Positions 9,744-22,835 of a stretch of DNA of 64,000 bases are shown here, piece by piece. This stretch comes from Entonaema liquescens. Lineage: Eukaryota; Ascomycota; Sordariomycetes; Xylariales; Xylariaceae. Location of the stretch: positions 1,860,001-1,924,000 of the forward strand of contig CADCSX010000006.1 in assembly GCA_902805475.1 (NCBI GenBank), given 5' to 3'. The notes beneath the pieces were generated by a model, which was not told where the DNA came from, made no database searches, and was given only the letters and a program-made list of their open reading frames with translations. Within the stretch, counting starts at the first letter, position 1; the number at the start of each line of letters is the position of its first letter. The translations under genes were made by a program, and so were the position numbers.

Positions 9744-11662
9744 TTGGCACATACCTAACGAATTCCCGAGTACTATTTTTGCGTGGCCTACATCTGGGTT
9801 AAACTTTATAAATATTCATATTAGCAATATCATAGTATATAAGAAGCATAAAAAAGACCCCGTTGTTCTTCAGGGAACTATAAGTTCAAGTGATATATTA
9901 ACAATTTCCTTCGAATAAAGCTCGATAAAGAGACAATATATCACTACCTATGGGCAAGCCTTTAGGGAGATGTGAAGCAACTAGTTTCGTATTTAAATCC
10001 GTCATGAGTGCCCTTCTATAAGGTACCTTCGGGGTCATATTTTTGCTAGCCTCCTTGAGAATGTAGCCACCGTAATCCATCACGCGAGAAGCTAGAGAGC
10101 TCTTCACATTACCCGAGGTGTGTTGATATGCGCATGGTACACATCTGTTTGATCTATGGCTCTACAGTCGTAAAGCGCTGCAGAAAAGGAGGGTTACCTT
10201 TCCCTTTCGTGCGATACATGAGCCCAAATATCACAGCAACATCAACGGGAACACTCGAAAAGCCCCGTATCGATTACTTCCATACCTCATTTTTGATATC
10301 GCTAAAAATATATATTCTTATTCTAGCCTAACTAACTTCTACTGTTCCCTGACAAGGGTCCAGAGTAGAATAAAGGGCTATAACATCTACTACCGGCAGA
10401 AACGGGCCCAGTTCGCCATAAGCAGAACCCGAAGATAGGCAGATCCTAAATCTCAATCAACCACGGGGGGTGGACGGGATATCCTCCTGCGTGCAAGAAC
10501 CGCATCGACGATGCCTACATCCATTCTTCGTACACAAAGATTCCTGTGGCGCATACGAGTTCCTGCATTTGCAACTATAAGCTACGTTAGCCATCTATCG
10601 ACCTATTAAGTAGGGGCTCTGTCTCGTAGTCTCCTGTCACTTAAGCCGAAGAACTACTGACTTAAACACACATAGCAGCCTAATGGACAGCAGGACAAGG
10701 GGATCCTTACCATTTCCAAAGATAGGTTGCGTGGAGAGGCGGGCCTGGATTATAAGGCGGAACCGGGGTTGGTGGCCTGTGAGGCGGCTTGGGGGGATTG
10801 ATGACTGGTTTTTCATGCTCTCTAAGAGATCGTTCGCCTGCCATTGGGAATAGACTATCGGGATTCTACGAACGGGATTGTTAGCTGCGGGTAATCTTCC
10901 GTACCTAGACAGTAAGTTGTATGGGGAGAAGAATCGGTGTGTATCGCGCTGGCCAAAACACTGTTGTCTTTGTTGGCGGTGATTTAGAGATTCCGTGCAA
11001 ATGTGAAGATGTCTCTTTGGGTTTAAATAAAATTTGGTCCAAGGTGATGACAGGTAGTTGTCTACCTATCTATTTTAATTGACACCTTATGAGACGGATG
11101 CCTCGCCAACTGCCTTGGAAAGCTGACTTTAGCATTACGAATAGAGTCCCAGCTGTACATTGCCAATCTCGGTACGCTGCCAGATCATTTATAATTCCTT
11201 AATACTCTTGTAATGAGCAGTTGTCTTCTCATCTCCTGGATGTGAAAATTCAGCCACGATGCGTCCCAAGTTACCCTTCGTGAGGCGTGAATCTTAAGAT
11301 TAAGTACTTAGAAAAATGACTTCTTGATGATTGGAATACAGCACAAGGGGCTACCAAAGTCAAACTTTACACATTAGGGGAAAGGCAACCACTCATCAAG
11401 ACTCGGGTAGTATTTCGAAAATTCAATTGCAATATACCACTCTACCGTGACTAAGTAAATAGTCGAGGATAGAGTAATATTCGAAGACAGGGTATTATTG
11501 AGCTTATATAGATAAACGAAGACAACCTCGAGGACCAGAGAAATTATTTTAGCCAATCGAGGATTCTTGGTTGATGCCACCCCCCTATCCTTGCCTATTG
11601 TGGCTCTATTTATGAATGCTCCCTTTAATAACGAGTAATAGGGGACGTTACTTCTGCCGAAA
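9744..11662. other. Long intergenic region without recognisable gene
   Basis: About 1.9 kb between the 3' ends of RNase T2 and VPS9. Short open frames on both strands lack motifs, and stop codons are dense in all frames. No repeat or RNA gene was noticed. Confidence 0.55.
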
Positions 11663-14258
11663 TCACGCGCTCAATGCAAGACAGGCATCAACTGCAAGAC
11701 CAACCCTATATGACCCAAGTATTAGCATATTAAAATACCCAGACGATGTAGCGAGTAAACTAACCTGCCCTCCTTCTGATAGACAACATCACTAATAATA
11801 TCTCGGTCCAAATCCGGAAACATACTAGCCAGCGTCTCCACAACATTGTTGTGCTCCGCTCGGTGTATCCGTTGGGCTTCGGCGACCTCGGCACTAGCTT
11901 GCCTTGCTGCAGCTTCTTCAGCTGACAACCGTTGGCGTGTGTCTATCGAAGGATGCCGCCCATCAACGCTGGGCCGCGGACTAAGTCGTGACGCAGGATC
12001 TGGAGGGGGTAGACGGGCAGACGAACTGGGGCCGGCACCACTCGGATCCTCCGAAAACATACGACCAATAGATGATAGGGGCCGTTGAATTGAACGAAGC
12101 AAACCGGAAATCGCGGGACTGTCTTCGCCGGAGTCGTCATCAGTAGAAGATAGCGACCGGCGTGGTGTAGTTGACCCATCCATATCGAGCGATGGGCGCG
12201 TTGACGATGTGCCTGAGGGATACAATCCAGTCTTTTCAGACTGCTGTGGCTGTGTTGCAGCAGGCGGCTCTTCCGCTCTATGCTTCTCTGCAATTGCAGA
12301 GACGGCTGCTTCCACGTTTTTATCAAACTCCTCGTCAGAGATCGTCAGAGAAGTACGGTCCATGCTCTCGATGAATTGTATAGCACCCATCTAGTTTCAA
12401 AATAAGTAAAGCAGAAATATCAAACAGGGTTTGTTCTGGGGCTTACCAAAGATGAAAGATAATATCCAGCCTCCCCGCCTAGTTTTTCCTGGTTGCGGAA
12501 TCGCAAAATGTAATGGACATTAGAGACCAGATGGTCGGGGTTAGACCGTAAGACAACATATATCAAAAGCGGCATAAACGAGTCAGCAGAGGAGTCAGAT
12601 TTATTGTGTTTGAGAAGTCCTGAACGTCGATTAGTTAATACTATAGTAAGTTGAATTATTAATATCCATACCAAATATGACTTTGCAACAGTTAAGAACG
12701 CAAATGATCTTGTCCCGAGGTGCCCTGTAGGACTTGATTTTTAGGAGTTCTGGAATTATTAGCGATCAATCATCAGTTTTAAAGGCATCCAAAACATACC
12801 CTGCTGAGCCAAAATGAGAAACCTCTTGCCACTGTCGCTGGTAGGCGGAATATCTAAATGTTCTTCTCGAACCCAGCTGTAGATATTGATCTTCTGCGCC
12901 AGAATCTCATCCCTCTCTACGTCTTCTTGATGCTGACCCCGTCGCCCTGGTCCCATTGGCAGGTCACCTCCTCGGCGCTTTGGTTTCGCGCCTGGGATAG
13001 GTTGGGGCGGGGGTATTGCGGGCGAAAAGGTCTGCGTGTAGAGTCTGTTCATGACAAGCTTTTCCATCCCTTCTCGGGCGTTATCAAATTCTGCGTCTGA
13101 CACCTCGCTCCATACTTCACACTGAGCCATTTTATTGGCTATGAAGGCAAGAAAATCGCTAATGATCTTTACTTGTTCGTGAACCATCCATTGACGTTTT
13201 GCAAACTCGAACAAGAAAGACTTAAGATACCTTGCGACAGGATCGGCCTTCTTATGCTTTAGTTGTTCTAAAAACCGGTGGAAATCAAACGGTAGAGCCG
13301 GTTCTGGTTCCGGTTCTGGGGGTGGTGGCCTGTGTAAGGGTACTGTAGATGAAGTCTCATCCGATGGCCCGTCTTTCGGCGGAACCGGTGGACCTTGATC
13401 GTCAGGCTCCTTCAGCTTATCCTTTGACCGGGCACTAAGAGGCGAGGCGTTGGAGATTCGTAGGCCTTGCCCATCCTGCAGCTGCTGAGCAATACTCGGT
13501 GCAAGGGGCTCAAGACTAGACTTCCTCGGTGGATGTTGTACTGGGGGGCTACCTAATAGCGGCGAAGCAATCTCAAGCCGCGGGCTCATCACTTCATCTT
13601 CTCCTGGGCCACCTCCATCTTCGGGAAACTGTTCCATGATACTTTGAATCTCCGAACGAGATGTCCCTTCTTGCTCATCCTCGCTTGGATAACGCCTCTC
13701 ATCATAACCAGCATCGGATCGAGTTGGGGAGGGCTCTAGACCATGCCCTTTAGGTCGGTGGGAAGAGTTAGCTCTGGACGGTGGCTGGGACCCTTCGGGA
13801 GTAGGGGGTGTCGGGTCAACATAAGGAGCAGTTGTGATGCTTAAGTATTGTGGCTTCTTGGGTTTCAAGGTCGCGACAGAAGATTCCATAGCGTCAACTA
13901 GAACATCGGGTATGGATTCTTGACTGGTCTTATCCGTCGATACGTCTTCAACCTTAACATCTTCCTTATGGATAGCGTGATCAGCTGAGGTTTTGTCTTC
14001 CATAAGGTCTATTGAAACAGCTTGGTTGGCAGGAACTTCGGGCTCCGGTATGATTTCCTTGACATCGCCATCTTTGGATTTACTTGGAGCTTCGACCTGT
14101 CCTAACTCCGATGGAGTGGCTGTGTCGGTCGGTAAAGCATCTGGCAGATCCGCGGACTTTTGATCCCTCATGGCGGGGTCATGGTCGGAGGTGATGGCAA
14201 CCTCTGGTCTGACAAGAGGGCTTGCAGACTCCGGTAGGGACTGTTCAGGAGGAGGCAT
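11663..14258 (-). CDS. VPS9: Vps9, Rab5-family guanine nucleotide exchange factor with CUE domain
   Basis: Exons 14258-12800, 12749-12672, 12619-12447, 12390-11765 and 11705-11663 give 792 residues; all introns are 50-59 nt, GT...AG. The first 325 residues are Pro/Ser/Glu-rich and disordered. From about residue 330 comes the helical bundle (FLEQLKHKKADPVARYLKSF) and then the VPS9 exchange domain, including APRDKIICVLNCC, ADSFMPLLIYVVLRSNP and GEAGYYLSSL. The last 45 residues are a CUE domain, with MFPDLD and the ending VGLAVDACLALSA. Vps9 activates endosomal Rab5/Vps21 for endosome and vacuole traffic, and the CUE domain binds ubiquitin. The final 43-nt exon restores the CUE end, which unspliced reading loses. 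It is head to head with the flippase gene, 1.1 kb apart. Confidence 0.93.
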
Positions 14259-15375
14259 GCATGAAAGCTCGAGTGCTTCGACGGTGGTTTAGGTAAAGAT
14301 GCTTTTTTGTTGTAAAGGTGGAGAGATAAGGAATGTTACGGCGAGTTTATGTTGATTAGATAGGCGGTAGGTACAGCAGGTGTAGCACGATTACGATGTA
14401 TATGCTGGGATGATAGTTTCAATGTTATCGTTATCGCTTTCCCTTAAAACGCGTGAAACTGAATGCAGTAGACATGCATATAAGGCTGTTCTAATTAATG
14501 CTGACCGACGCCAAGTTCCCCAAAATTACTAGGTACCTAGAGTGGGATACCGCCACAGGTTGTTTAGGCGTTAAAGGATCTAAAGAGCGCTAAGTACTGG
14601 ACGCCTAAAGCTAAGCCACCGTCTAAAGTACCGACTGACTTAGGTATACAATGTACATGTTTGTTCTTGAGTCGGATATCTTTTTAGTTAATTCAGAACA
14701 CTATTAAAGTGAATAATTCATCTATATATAATCAAACACAGACTTCAAATAATAATAACTTATAATTAAGTTCTATTATAGATATAGAGAAGACAAGTGA
14801 GGAATTTATGTAGATGAAGCATAGGTGCTCTTAGTACTTAGGTTCGTAGGCAAATAAGCATATGAGATTGGTCTAACGTCATCTCAGGGCGGGCAATGGA
14901 TCTTATGCACCAATTCGCCAGGGTCGAAAGGTACCCACTTTCGTAAGAGGCTGGTAAATGGCACCTAAGATCAATGCCAAGCTAGCTGTAGCGGGAGTCA
15001 CGGCCGCTAACTCGGATTTGTCCGGCGTTATGGAATTGTAAACAGGGAAGTTACAATGGCTCGTTATGTTCTAAAGATTAATCACAAATCTTCTCATCTT
15101 GTTACTTTTTTTGGAGGAGGAAGATTTACCTTCAAAGGGCACTCGAAGCCTGAAGCCTTGGATTAGAGAGCCGGATTATTACGGCCTTCCATTCGTTCCC
15201 ACTCCTCTATATACTCATTATAACATATAACATATAACATTCGTTTTTCCTTAATCCTATGGCCCGAAACGCTCCATCCTCCATTGTCGCTAACATAAGC
15301 TCTCCGTGAGAGTATTTCTGTCCATGTTTTCGAAACGTTTTGCAATGTGGTTACATTCGTTCAAACCTGCGCATA
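14259..15375. promoter_or_regulatory. Divergent promoter region between VPS9 and the flippase gene
   Basis: This 1.1-kb gap separates two start codons facing away from each other and must hold both promoters. It contains an AT-rich core near 14690-14810 and the palindromic word TAGGTACCTA at 14530. I cannot assign any specific factor site. Confidence 0.5.
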
Positions 15376-18300
15376 ATGCCTCGAACGCATATCAATGTAG
15401 ATTTTGACGTTAGAAAGAAGCAAGACGTAGGCACAATTCCGAAAGTGGCGCGGCAGACTCGGATCCGGTTAGAAGCAATTGGAGGAACCATACAAGAATG
15501 CGCCGTGCACTGGTACAAGAGATATTTACTAGAAATAATATTACGACAAAAACCTTTAAAGCCTTCCAAAGATGGGCGACACGTCCCACTGCGAGTCAAC
15601 GAAGAACAAGTTTTAATCGATGAGCGACGCGGCCAGCCGTACATATCCAATGCGATCCGAACTTCAAGATATACCCTAATCGACTTTATACCGAAGCAGT
15701 TGATATTTCAGTTTACACGGCTAGCGAATTTCTATTTCCTCTGCGTTGGTATTCCCCAAGCGATACCGGGCCTAAGTACAACAGGAAGCTATACTACTAT
15801 CTTGCCTTTACTATTCTTTGTTCTCCTCACTATCGTTAAAGAGGGCTACGATGATTATAAGCGCCACCGGCTAGATAATTTGGAGAATGCGAATTCTGCT
15901 AGAGTTCTGAGACGGAAGTCTCTAGGCGTAGATGCTGTTTCGCCAACTCAAAAATGGTTAACAGGTATATTTAAAAGTAAGGGAGCAGATGTGAACGATT
16001 GGGATGACGAGACCGACGGAGAGTATGGGTGGAGGAGAGTTGAATGGCGGGATGTCAAAGTTGGCGATGTCGTTAAATTGGTTCGTGATGAAGCCGTGCC
16101 AGCCGACCTAGTCCTTTTATACGCCACGGGGGAGAATGGATTGGCCTATATCGATACGATGGACTTGGATGGTGAGACCAATCTTAAGAGTAGGGAATCA
16201 CTTCCGGATTTCGAAGATTGTCAAGTTATTTCTGGCATTCGTAGCTGTCTGGCCGAGTTCGTCCTGGAGGACCCGAACCCCGACCTATATCGTTTTGATG
16301 GGCGCGTCACGATACGCGGTCGAACCCTACCTTTGACGTCTAATGAAGTCATATATCGAGGTAGTACACTTAGAAATACTACTTACGCCATTGGAATAGC
16401 AATTAACACTGGAGAGGAGTGTAAAATTCGCATGAATGCGAACCAGCATCCTCATGCCAAGAAGCCAGCACTGGAAACTATTGCCAACAAAATTGTCATC
16501 TCCCTTGCTCTCTACGTTATTATTCTAACAGTTGGCTGCTCTATGGGCTATATCATCTGGCGGAGATCTACTGAGCAATACTCTTGGTATGTTTCTATGG
16601 CCACAGTCGAGTTCAAGCAAATCATTATCGGTTACGCAATCATGTTTAACAATGTTATCCCCCTTGCGCTCTATGTTACACTCGAAATAACGAGGATTGG
16701 TCAGATGCTTATGTTAAATAACGACGTGGATATGTACGATGAGGCGACTGACACTCCAGCTCGATGCAACACTAATACTATCTTGGAAAATCTCGGCCAA
16801 GTCAGCTACATATTCTCTGACAAGACAGGCACGCTCACGGAAAATGTCATGAAATTTCGCAAAATGAGCATCGCGGGAACTTCGTGGTTACACGAGACAG
16901 ATATTCGATCTGAAGAGGATACAGCAATGACAGGTCTTGGCCTTGCTGCTGATGCAGGGGTCGCAATGCCGCGCAGGTCCAGAGAGGTTGCTAGTGTTAT
17001 CCATGAAGATATTGAGCTCTATCCGCTATCACCAGCAACTTCAAGTCTCACACCTCGGTCCGAAAGGAGGTCATCGTCACAATGGAGGTCGAGTGCTCGC
17101 CCAGACCACGTGCAACCCGATGTTACAACCTTGGATTTGCTGGAGTATATCAGATTAAGACCGACATCACCTTTTGCAAGACGAGCCAAGGATTACATAC
17201 TATGCATGGCCCTATGCCATACATGTTTACCGGAAGTTAAAGATGGGGTGGTTGACTTTCAAGCTTCGTCTCCGGATGAATTGGCGCTTGTCCGTGCCGC
17301 ACACGAACTTGGATACTTGGTCGCCCATCGGTCCTCCCAGGCCGTTACCTTGCAGATTGATAATGGGGATGGCACCCAGAGGACAGAGGTTTATCAGATC
17401 TTAGATGTCATCGAGTTCAGTAGCAAGCGAAAACGCATGTCGATTATTGTGCGCTTTCCTGACGGGAGAATATGTCTCATCTGCAAGGGTGCCGATTCAA
17501 TAATCATGCCTAGACTCAAACTGGCTCATTTAGCGATGCAAAAGGCGACAGAAGTCCGTAAAAGCGTCGAAATAGAGCGGGAGCTACTTCGAAGGAGCGA
17601 ACAACTAGACGTGAGAAATAGCTTTGGCGGGCGTCCAAGCTTAACTCTCCGACGGAGCATCGCGGTCAATCGAAACAGCATTACCGTTGCACAACCTACG
17701 ACGCCGATCAAAATACCGACGATCGTAAGGAGTAGGTCAGTTGAAGGATCTAGAACACGACGCTCCGAAGATAGACTCCGCCCGTCTTTAGGTATACGGA
17801 CCACGTCTCTCGATGTGACCCAGACGCTATCAAGACTAAGCCCGTCGACTCCGAGGCCACCACCGGATAAGTTCAGGTTCCTTGAAGATTCCTCTATACA
17901 TGATGAATCAGTTGTCTTCAGCCGATGCTTCAAACACTTGGATGACTTTGCTTCCGAGGGCCTGCGTACTCTCCTCTTTACGCGGAAATTCATACCTGAG
18001 AGTGAATATGAGGCGTGGAAAAAAGTTTATAATGAGGCAACGACAAGTTTGGTGAATCGTCAAGAAATGATCGAAACGGCAGGTGAGTTGATCGAGCAGT
18101 CGCTCGACCTTGTAGGGGCGACGGCGATTGAGGATAAACTCCAGATCGGCGTGCCGGAAACGATCGATAAACTCCGCCGTGCCAATATTAAGATATGGAT
18201 GTTAACAGGAGATAAACGCGAAACGGCAATTAATATCGCTCATTCGGCACGAATCTGTCGGCCAGGGTCTGATATATTCATTCTCGATTCCTCTAAAGGT

Positions 18301-19628
18301 TCGCTGGAAACACAAATCAATGATATATTTGAGGACATTGCGACCGGCTGCACTCACAGTGTAGTTGTCATTGACGGCCAGACCCTGGCCGCTATCGAGC
18401 AGTCCATACGACTTACAGACCTATTCTACACTCTCATCCCTTCAATCGACTCCGTCATCTGCTGTCGTGCGTCTCCTGCCCAGAAATCTCTGATCGTGAA
18501 AGCTATTCGGCAGCGAGTACCTAGCGCTTTGACACTTTCCATTGGGGATGGCGCAAACGACCTGGCCATGATTTCTGCCTCCCACGTCGGGGTTGGAATC
18601 TCGGGTAAAGAGGGGCTACAAGCTGCTCGTGTAGCCGACTACGCTATAGCACAATTTCGCTTCCTGCAGCGACTACTTCTTGTCCATGGCCGTTGGAATT
18701 ATGTCCGCACAGCAAAGTTTATCCTCACAACTTTTTGGAAGGAAATGTTCTTCTACCTACCAACGGCTATGTACCAGCGCTACAATGGATATAGCGGAAC
18801 AAGTCTTTACGAGAACTGGAGTTTAACTGTATTCAACACGCTATTTACGAGTCTGTGTGTGTTATGTTTAGGTATTTGGGAGCAAGATCTTAGCGCGGAG
18901 ACACTGCTTGCCGTGCCAGAACTATACGTACACGGACAGAGGAATAGGGAGTTGAACATCCCTAGGTTCGTACGTTGGATGGCTGCTGCTGCTGCAGAAG
19001 GCGTATTAGTTTGGCTTGGAGTATGGGCTGCTTATAGCGTTTACGGTCAAGCCCGCGACGACGCACTTTTTGCTTTAGGCGACCTAGTTTTTACAGTTGG
19101 GATATTGTGGATTAATTGGAAGATCTTGTGAGTCTACCTATACTACATGATTTGGTATCATATTAATAAGGCTTACAGTATCTTCGAAACACATTATAAG
19201 TCAGCAGTTATTATGGGTGCTTTTGGTATTACTATCGCTGGGTGGTGGGCTTGGCAGGCATTTCTCTCGGGAGTCTATGCAGCGCAGCCGAGCCCCTACC
19301 CAGCCAGGCATGGATTCGTAGACACTTTTGGTCCCGACCCCCTTTGGTGGGCAACACTATTTATCATGGTACTTGCCCTCATCTCGATAGAGCTGGTTTA
19401 CAAGACGGTGAAACGCAACATGATTATCGCAGGTACGTGGCAATGGCCGCCATGGAAGCAAAGAAATCCCGATGACAGCCTGGAGGAATGGGGTTTGGAG
19501 ATATGGCAGGAATTGGAAAAGACCCGGTTATGCGCGAGCGGCTGCGGAAGGCGTGCATGGAGGAGGGCGAGGTCGAAAACGGGGAGCAGGACAGCATTGA
19601 CCCGGACGACATAATTAAAGTTATATAA
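15376..19628 (+). CDS. P4-type phospholipid flippase, Dnf3-like, probable frameshift near the 3' end
   Basis: Exon 1 is 15376-19127, a 51-nt intron spans 19128-19178, and exon 2 starts at 19179. The ATG at 15376 is chosen; the open frame extends 5' only with a TTG. P-type ATPase marks are present: DGETN near residue 265, phosphorylated D482 in DKTGTLTEN, KGAD, TGDKRETAI and GDGANDLAMI near residue 1057. The start (YISNAIRTSRYTLIDFIPKQ, then LANFYFL) and the STTGSYTT...EGYDDYKRHRLD segment resemble yeast Dnf3. It flips phospholipids to the cytosolic leaflet of Golgi/endosome or plasma membranes. After IWQELEK the frame turns Cys/Arg/Trp-rich and stops at 19614. One more A in the run 19517-19520 would continue as DPVMRERLRK and an acidic tail to 19628. 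Confidence 0.92.
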
Positions 19629-20207
19629 AGGAAAAGCATCTGTCGGCGTTTTACGGATCTACGGATTTATACGCACATATATACCTATCTGCTCGCAGCG
19701 GTTTGGATTAAATTTCTATTGGGTTATTTTTAGGACATCTCAGGGGCTGAATAGGAGGTAGATATATACCCAACACACTGTTTTCTACAGACATATAGAT
19801 AATCCGCATTCATCGATGTATATAACCAGTACTACTTCACATGTATAACTTACTTAATCTTAAAGTATTTTATCGAAAGTCACTGTGCGTAATGACTACT
19901 ATTCGGATGTAAAGATTGAACAAGTATCTAGAGGGAATTTTGAATAGCCAACCAAAACTTACAAGCATCCAGACTATGAGTACTAAAATCTCAACATAAC
20001 CTCATTAAATATTTCTGTTTTTTATTTTGCGGGATGCGAAATACCATGTGAAAAGCGAGAGATACATCCGTCAGTTTCATCAAGAAATGACAGTCCATCC
20101 ACTAATTATACTTGGCAAAATTGTCTGAGATTCCCTTTTCCGTTATCTCAAGACACTTCTCAATTCCGTCAGACGTCCCGGCCGTCTCCTCTCGGATTTT
20201 ATGCCAT
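19629..20207. other. Convergent 3' intergenic region
   Basis: This lies between the 3' ends of the flippase and ABM-fold genes. It is AT-leaning, with no coding frame or repeat noticed; it presumably contains both polyadenylation sites. Confidence 0.5.
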
Positions 20208-20897
20208 CTAGCTGGTCGGCTCAACCGTAGTGTTGCTAACGTGGTTCATTCCCAAGCCCTTCAGGCCCTCGAGGTTCTTCAGCAGCGGGATAATCTTCGC
20301 GAACTCGGGGTGATCGCGCGCCTTCATATGCGCCTCGACACTTACCCACCCCAGGACCAAAACCAGCGCGCTACTCGGCGCGCCCTCGTGGTCGATGTCC
20401 CGCTCGACCGACCAGCCCTGCGCGGTCTCGCCCGTCAAGCCCTCCGCAAACAGCGTCATCTTGTGGGTGAACTCGCGGACCGTGTCGGCGGTGCGCTGGC
20501 GCGCCTCGTCCGAGTAATCACCCGGGAACCAGATGTGCAGGACCTCGGCGACGGGGGTCTTGCTGGTGGGGCCGGTGTTGTTGAGGGCAGAGACGGGGAA
20601 GGGCGAGAACTCGACGTGGTAGGGGCGCTGGGGCGGGGTAGTCACGGCGTCGTATACGCGCGCCTTGAAGGGCGCGTAGGCTTCTGTTTTCTCGAAGGCC
20701 CGGTGCGCCGTGACGCTCTCCCAGTCCGCGAAGATGCGCACCGCGTTCGGGTCCTCGTGCACGCGGGACGTGCGCACGCGCAGGCAGCCGGGCTGCGAGA
20801 CGAGCGTGGCGGCTGTCGTGTCGAGGATGGAGGTGGCTTCGGCGGCGGGGAGGTCCGGCTTGAGGGCTAGGGAGATGAATTCTGTGACGGGTGCCAT
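20208..20897 (-). CDS. Double ABM/dimeric alpha-beta-barrel protein
   Basis: A 229-residue single-exon gene of high GC content. Residues 1-100 (APVTEFISLALKPD, then GCLRVRTSRVHEDPNAVRIF and ADWESVTAHRAFEKTE) have the layout of an antibiotic-biosynthesis-monooxygenase (ABM/Dabb) fold: strand, helix, then a W..S..HR.F motif. Residues about 115-215 repeat it more loosely (VLHIWFPGDY, then LVLVLGWVSVEAHMKARDHPEF), so it looks like an internal duplication forming a pseudo-dimer. Members include quinol monooxygenases and stress proteins; the substrate cannot be told. There is no signal peptide. The gene is unlinked to any recognisable biosynthetic cluster. Confidence 0.75.
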   Translation of the reverse strand: MAPVTEFISLALKPDLPAAEATSILDTTAATLVSQPGCLRVRTSRVHEDPNAVRIFADWESVTAHRAFEKTEAYAPFKARVYDAVTTPPQRPYHVEFSPFPVSALNNTGPTSKTPVAEVLHIWFPGDYSDEARQRTADTVREFTHKMTLFAEGLTGETAQGWSVERDIDHEGAPSSALVLVLGWVSVEAHMKARDHPEFAKIIPLLKNLEGLKGLGMNHVSNTTVEPTS

Positions 20898-21545
20898 TGT
20901 CTCGGTTTATCTTCTTTTACTGGCTAATATGTGTGTCTTATATATTTTGTGTACGGGTTACACGTTCACGACAGAAATAAATGAGTAGTTACGTAGGTGG
21001 ATAGGTTATCTGTACGCAGGGTGGCTTTCACAAGTGAGGTGGTGAAGTGAGGGGTTATAAGTAGACGGCCGGAGCTCCGGGCGGTCGCAGATTAAGTCTG
21101 ATAAGGGGCCGCGTTGGAGGGCGCCGTTTCACATAACAGGTAAACTAGCTCTATTTTGCGATGGAGATTGACCCGTAAAGCTTATTATTCTGACAGATAG
21201 AGTGCATTAACGACCTCGGGAAGGCGCAATTACTAATAATTGACCCGAGGCATACATGAGGTAGCTAAGATCCACGGGTAGGTATCCATAGATTAGGTAG
21301 GTACAGTAATTAGCTTAACAGCTTAGGTAGGTACCTATAGGAGTTAATTCTAAACTGCATAGGCCCAGGTTTATACCTAGGTAGTGACTACCTATATTTT
21401 TACATAATCCCAACTTAACCCACTCCACGAAGAATTACATTCATTTTATCACATATTTACATATTTACATATGAATGGTAACTATATAGGTTGATCAATC
21501 TACTTCCTCATCTTCTGACCTTGCCACCCCCATACCGTCCGCCTC
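20898..21545. other. Intergenic region rich in TAGGTA words
   Basis: This holds the promoter side of the ABM-fold gene. Between about 21280 and 21400 the words TAGGTAGGTA, TACCTATA and TACCTAGGTA recur at least five times on both strands. No coding frame is seen. Confidence 0.55.
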
Positions 21546-22835
21546 TTAGAGCTCATCTAACCAATCTAACAATGGGTTCAGGTAATCGGTAGTCAGTACA
21601 GGACCCGGCCCGGTTCCATTGTCCTTTACTAACGGGTAGAAATCCAAGAAGTCCTGCATAAACTCCATATAATACATAAGCACATACTTGAGTCGGGGTA
21701 ATACATGGTGCTTTTCGGCGATTAGGAACCGGACGAGTTGGTAATCACGCGGCCGTAGTGTTAACTCCAGAGTATACCCCGGTGGTGGGTATCCGGGGAA
21801 AACGATACCCCGTTCGTTCATGACCCTAATGGAACGGGGCACGATATTCTCGAGCAGAAGCATCTTCAAGTTCGGAGGAAATCTCGTCCGGATGAGCTCT
21901 GGTAACGCCGAATCGTCCATGTACGCGCTGCCGAGAAGATAAATAGGGGTATTCGGAGGAAATGCAAGTTTTGAACTCAGTCAAATCCATGCCTTGGTCT
22001 TCGATAGGGATCTTCCATCGCCAAGTGAAGTCCAGTATCCGCAAGCTCTCCTGAGCCGACGCTAACAAGCTCGGATAGAGCCTCTCTGAGAATGGCAATT
22101 GGTCATTATGACCAATCAGAAGGTTTTGCAGTTTGGTCGTTGGGGACAAAAGTCTATCCAGCGCTTCGTGGTTATACCAACATAATTCGATGAAGAGCCC
22201 CTTTAAATCGGCGTGTTGGAAGTAGTCCGCTTCCAGCTTACCAAATGCGGAAAAGTCGATATAAGAAAACCGCATACGCCGCAGTTTTCTGTGTCGAAAT
22301 AATACGGCATCATCATCCTCGAATTTGAAAGCTGCCCAATTCCCCAGCTCAATCGAAAAAGCCACTGTCCTCATTTATCAGTACCCCTTTCTTTTGTGTT
22401 AAGATATAAGGAAAACTTACGATTCTTTAAGTTAGGCTGCTCCTTAACGAGCTGGTTCAAGGAACGCCTCTTCTCATCCTCGATGCTCAGGGGTTCCCCG
22501 CCGTGTTGCACGGTAATGCTCTCAAGGTTTGGGAATTTAATGCCCATAAGCTGTCTGTAAGCAACGGGATGAAACTCGTCGAGGACGAGGAGGCGCACCG
22601 CGCCGGCTATATGAGGCCGCTTGAGCAGAAACTCAACCAACGCGCTAGTATCATGATCTGTGCCGGTCCTGGTGAATAGTCTACGGTAAAGCAGCGGCTC
22701 TACGATTCCCTGTGCTCTTCGACAAGTCTGCAACAGTGAGGCCTGGTCACGAACGCCAAGATATCGTAGTATCCACCACTGGATCTCCAGGGGAAGACGG
22801 AGGAAGTAAGCATGGCCGCGTGTTGACGGCATCAT
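21546..22835 (-). CDS. F-box protein 1, interrupted by a probable one-base insertion
   Basis: Exon 1 is 22835-22421; a 56-nt intron (donor GTAAGT, branch-like TACTGAT, acceptor ACAG) spans 22420-22365; exon 2 is 22364-21546. The N-terminus FLRLPLEIQWWILRYLGVRD is an F-box (residues about 11-50), which would dock to Skp1 in an SCF ubiquitin ligase. The rest is LRR-like, with repeated Leu patterns and RRMRFSYIDFSAF, probably for substrate recognition. At about 21972 the frame must shift: upstream reads LTEFK, downstream reads LAFPPNTPIYLLGSAYMDD. One base too many in the T-run 21969-21972 explains it; removal makes the CDS 1233 nt (410 residues). A 49-nt intron with a poor donor (GTTCAA) is the alternative. 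Confidence 0.72.

Noticed and set aside
15340..15375. Flippase start 12 codons upstream
   Set aside because: The codon there is TTG; the first in-frame ATG is at 15376.
20112..20870. 252-residue frame opposite the ABM-fold gene
   Set aside because: Arg/Val/Gly-rich antisense shadow with no motif.
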